Positions 62,746 to 64,000 of a DNA stretch of 64,000 nucleotides are shown piece by piece. Every line of letters begins with the position of its first letter. Position 1 is the stretch's first letter. A program made the translations under genes and the position numbers. The stretch is from Clostridia bacterium (GTDB lineage Bacteria > Bacillota > Clostridia > Oscillospirales > Acutalibacteraceae): assembly GCA_017403265.1 (NCBI GenBank), contig JAFQOJ010000016.1, positions 62,001 through 126,000 on the forward strand, written 5' to 3'. The notes below the pieces were generated by a model. It was not told where the DNA came from and did no database searches. It saw nothing but the letters and a program-made list of their open reading frames with translations.

Positions 62746-62806
62746 GAATAAACTATTTATTTTTTAATCACACAACACAATGCAGACGCACTGCGCGTGA
62801 CTCTTG
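62724..62806 (-). repeat. 83-bp direct repeat, copy at intact tRNA-Leu
   Basis: Covers the first 22 nt of tRNA-Leu plus 61 bp of its upstream DNA. Matches 62908-62990 base for base as far as I can align it, at a 184-bp offset. Confidence 0.85.
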
Positions 62807-62907
62807 CGGTGCCCAAAATTCATTACGGCGTAAACCGCCTATGAACTTTGACCGCGGCGCCTTTTTGAACTTCGCTTCTTCGTCCACCGGACGCGCTTGT
62901 TCAAAAA

Positions 62908-62929
62908 CTGCCAATTCCGCCACACCCGC
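62908..62929 (-). pseudogene. tRNA-Leu 5' fragment
   Basis: Identical to the first 22 nt of the intact tRNA-Leu (gcgggtgtggcggaattggc), cut in the D-loop instead of the anticodon loop. It is the copy next to the consensus promoter at 63011-63039. Confidence 0.8.
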
Positions 62930-62990
62930 GAATAAACTATTTATTTTTTAATCACACAACACAATGCAGACGCACTGCGCGTGACTCTTG
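62908..62990 (-). repeat. 83-bp direct repeat, orphan copy
   Basis: Second copy, ending after the 22-nt tRNA-Leu fragment at 62908-62929. Between the copies lies ttttt-gaac...gttc-aaaaa bracketing gcgcgtccggtggacga. Confidence 0.85.
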
Positions 62991-63010
62991 TCTACTTAAA
63001 TAGCTTTAAG

Positions 63011-63039
63011 ATTTTAACATACATAAATTTAATTGTCAA
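63011..63039 (-). promoter_or_regulatory. Consensus promoter upstream of tRNA-Leu copies
   Basis: Minus-strand TTGACA, 17 bp, TAAAAT. It lies just upstream of the duplicated leader, so transcription passes the truncated copy before the intact tRNA-Leu. Confidence 0.8.
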
Positions 63040-63056
63040 GACCTATTTTAAAAACC

Positions 63057-63095
63057 AAAAGCGGTTATGAAAATTTTCCCTTTCATAACCGCTTT
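63057..63095 (-). terminator. Terminator of the tiny-ORF transcript
   Basis: Stem aagcggttatgaaa / tttcataaccgctt, with ttggttttt on the minus strand. Confidence 0.8.
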
Positions 63096-63212
63096 AAATA
63101 TTCAGTTGTATATATATCTTAAATTTCTTTTTATTTGCACACCGTTATAACGGCTTAATTTTCTTGGGGCGTTCCCCTAGTTAGTTTTGCATTTTCAAAG
63201 TTTATTTAAGTT

Positions 63213-63233
63213 TTAAAAGTTTAAATTGTACAT
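63213..63233 (-). CDS. 6-residue mini-ORF
   Basis: Encodes MYNLNF after aaggtgattccaatg, the repeated initiation block of the two-codon ORF. Confidence 0.3.
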   Translation of the reverse strand: MYNLNF

Positions 63234-63251
63234 TGGAATCACCTTAACAGT

Positions 63252-63281
63252 TTATTTGATAAAATATCTTCTAACTTTCAT
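63252..63281 (-). CDS. 9-residue mini-ORF
   Basis: Encodes MKVRRYFIK, a very basic peptide, with gcgggtg 6 bp upstream. Confidence 0.35.
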   Translation of the reverse strand: MKVRRYFIK

Positions 63282-63373
63282 TTTATCACCCGCTTGGTGT
63301 TATATATGAATTTTAAATACAATTTTATTTAGTTGGTTAATTTATTGATTTAATTTGTTCTTATGAAGCTTAA

Positions 63374-63382
63374 CTACTTCAT
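63374..63382 (-). CDS. Two-codon ORF with ribosome binding site
   Basis: ATG AAG stop with aaaggcgtgattcca in front. The block gtgattccaatg is repeated before the 6-residue ORF at 63213-63233, so this may be a start-stop regulatory site rather than a real gene. Confidence 0.3.
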   Translation of the reverse strand: MK

Positions 63383-63401
63383 TGGAATCACGCCTTTCTT
63401 T

Positions 63402-63440
63402 TTATTTAAGAAACCTTTCAGGTGGAGTTGCTTCTTTCAT
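63402..63440 (-). CDS. 12-residue mini-ORF
   Basis: Encodes MKEATPPERFLK from ATG 63440, which has the very strong aaaggaggag 6 bp upstream. First ORF after the consensus promoter at 63472-63500. Whether it is a peptide or a leader is unknown. Confidence 0.5.
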   Translation of the reverse strand: MKEATPPERFLK

Positions 63441-63471
63441 TTATTTGCTCCTCCTTTCTTTTTCTGACTTC

Positions 63472-63500
63472 ATTATAAGGTATATTTCACAATTTGTCAA
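63472..63500 (-). promoter_or_regulatory. Perfect promoter of the tiny-ORF transcript
   Basis: TTGACA (63500-63495), 17 bp, TATAAT (63477-63472): full consensus, on the minus strand. Confidence 0.85.
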
Positions 63501-63661
63501 GCAAAAGTTAATAACTTTTGTATATTTTGTTAAAATGTATATTTGTTCACACTTTTTCTTGTGCAATATGTTAAAATATATCTATACTAGATAAAATGGA
63601 TTTTTATTTGGTTTAAGCGAATAAGTACACACTTTCGCCTACTTTACAAGGATGTGATTAT

Positions 63662-64000
63662 ATGCGACCAATGAATCCCCCACCCGCAGGCATGCGTGGT
63701 CCTATGCATATAGGCGGCGGTCCCCGCGGTTTTTTAACCGAAAACGAGAAGAAAAATTTACCAAAAATGGATAAAAAACTCCTACTTCGTATACTTTCCT
63801 ATTTAAAACCGTATAAATGGCAGTTTTTACTTGTTTTTGCCGCTCTCATAATATCGGCAGTATTGGGACTTTTTCCATCAATTATAACAGGTAAAATTGT
63901 TGATTCTATTATAGCTGACGGCAGTATGCGCCTGCTTATAAAGCTTCTTGTCATGGCTTTTGCAGTGCTCTCCCTTTCGCAGATAATAAGTGTTTTAGAG
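63662..64000 (+). CDS. ABC transporter, permease-ATPase, 3' end outside window
   Basis: 113 codons to the window end. A Gly/Pro/Met-rich start (PPPAGMRGPMHIGGGPRG) precedes the first membrane helices of an ABC exporter (LLRILSYLKPYKWQFLLVFA, ISAVLGLFPSIITGKIVD). ATG has aaggatg upstream. ATPase motifs would lie beyond the window, so substrate is unknown; heterodimeric multidrug-type exporters often start this way. Confidence 0.85.
   Translation, partial: MRPMNPPPAGMRGPMHIGGGPRGFLTENEKKNLPKMDKKLLLRILSYLKPYKWQFLLVFAALIISAVLGLFPSIITGKIVDSIIADGSMRLLIKLLVMAFAVLSLSQIISVLE

Larger units (their letters stand above)
63096..63471 (-). ncRNA. Transcript with tiny ORFs, no long gene
   Basis: About 400 nt between a perfect promoter and a terminator, with four very short ORFs and no frame over 20 codons. 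It includes gttcccctag-type symmetry ggggaacgcccc near 63165-63177 and ccgttataacgg. It could be a structured RNA, a leader of a lost gene or a tiny-peptide operon. Confidence 0.5.

Noticed and set aside
62718..62951. 77-codon ORF over tRNA-Leu copies
   Set aside because: Runs through the tRNA gene and its duplicate, so it is a repeat artefact.

Overview
The window looks like about 64 kb of an AT-rich, low-GC Gram-positive chromosome, most likely a gut member of the Clostridia. The evidence is strong AGGAGG-type ribosome binding sites, consensus TTGACA-N17-TATAAT promoters, clostridial protein families (a DUF6809 protein, a BspA-type leucine-rich-repeat surface protein, a MATE pump, a spore-type manganese catalase) and tyrosine-recombinase islands next to tRNA genes. 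This is inferred from gene content; no rRNA is present to confirm it.

Layout. 1-1810: uracil permease (cut by the window edge) and uracil phosphoribosyltransferase. 1811-19441: an integrative and mobilizable element in a tRNA-Ser(CGA) gene. The chromosomal gene is cut at its anticodon loop; its 5' part lies at 1938 (repeated at 2120) and its 3' part at 19386, about 17 kb away. The element carries integrase, excisionase-like proteins, MobP relaxase, MobC, a RepA-type ATPase next to repeat fields that resemble an origin, a CAP-domain lipoprotein, an unusual Res-HEPN-Mod-AbiTii operon, a DUF4143 ATPase and an orphan HipB-like regulator. 19442-21580: tRNA-Pro(TGG) preceded by tandem copies of its own 5' half, then a two-gene membrane/TIR-like operon. 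21556-40860: a second island with two tandem tyrosine recombinases, an Xis/HTH pair, a second CAP-lipoprotein module and a long same-strand series of defence-like genes: a type IIS AlwI-family restriction system with two methyltransferases and an Xre regulator, a GmrSD-like DUF262/DUF1524 nuclease, a small membrane protein, a deformylase-like protein, and a PHP-ATPase / S24 peptidase / two membrane proteins operon.

40860-57620: mostly ordinary chromosome: a SWIM-domain protein with an EF-hand mini-protein, manganese catalase, a nine-gene operon from rhodanese to a P-loop kinase (including a RibD_C-TipAS fusion, ArsC and flavin reductase), a DUF2806 protein, HAD hydrolase, Fic protein, MATE exporter, and an AraC regulator divergent from an oxidoreductase/NahK-like sugar kinase pair. 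57660-64000: a 1456-residue surface protein flanked by direct repeats that include a tRNA acceptor end, tRNA-Leu(TAG) with a duplicated 5' fragment, a strong-promoter transcript holding only tiny ORFs, and the start of an ABC exporter.

The most unusual signals are: (i) three different tRNA genes each preceded by truncated 5' copies at 182-208 bp spacing; (ii) two operons that look like uncommon defence systems (Res-HEPN-Mod-AbiTii and PHP-ATPase-S24-membrane proteins); (iii) a five-copy, near-identical palindromic intergenic repeat; (iv) an 80-nt ungapped hairpin; and (v) the tiny-ORF transcript near the right end.
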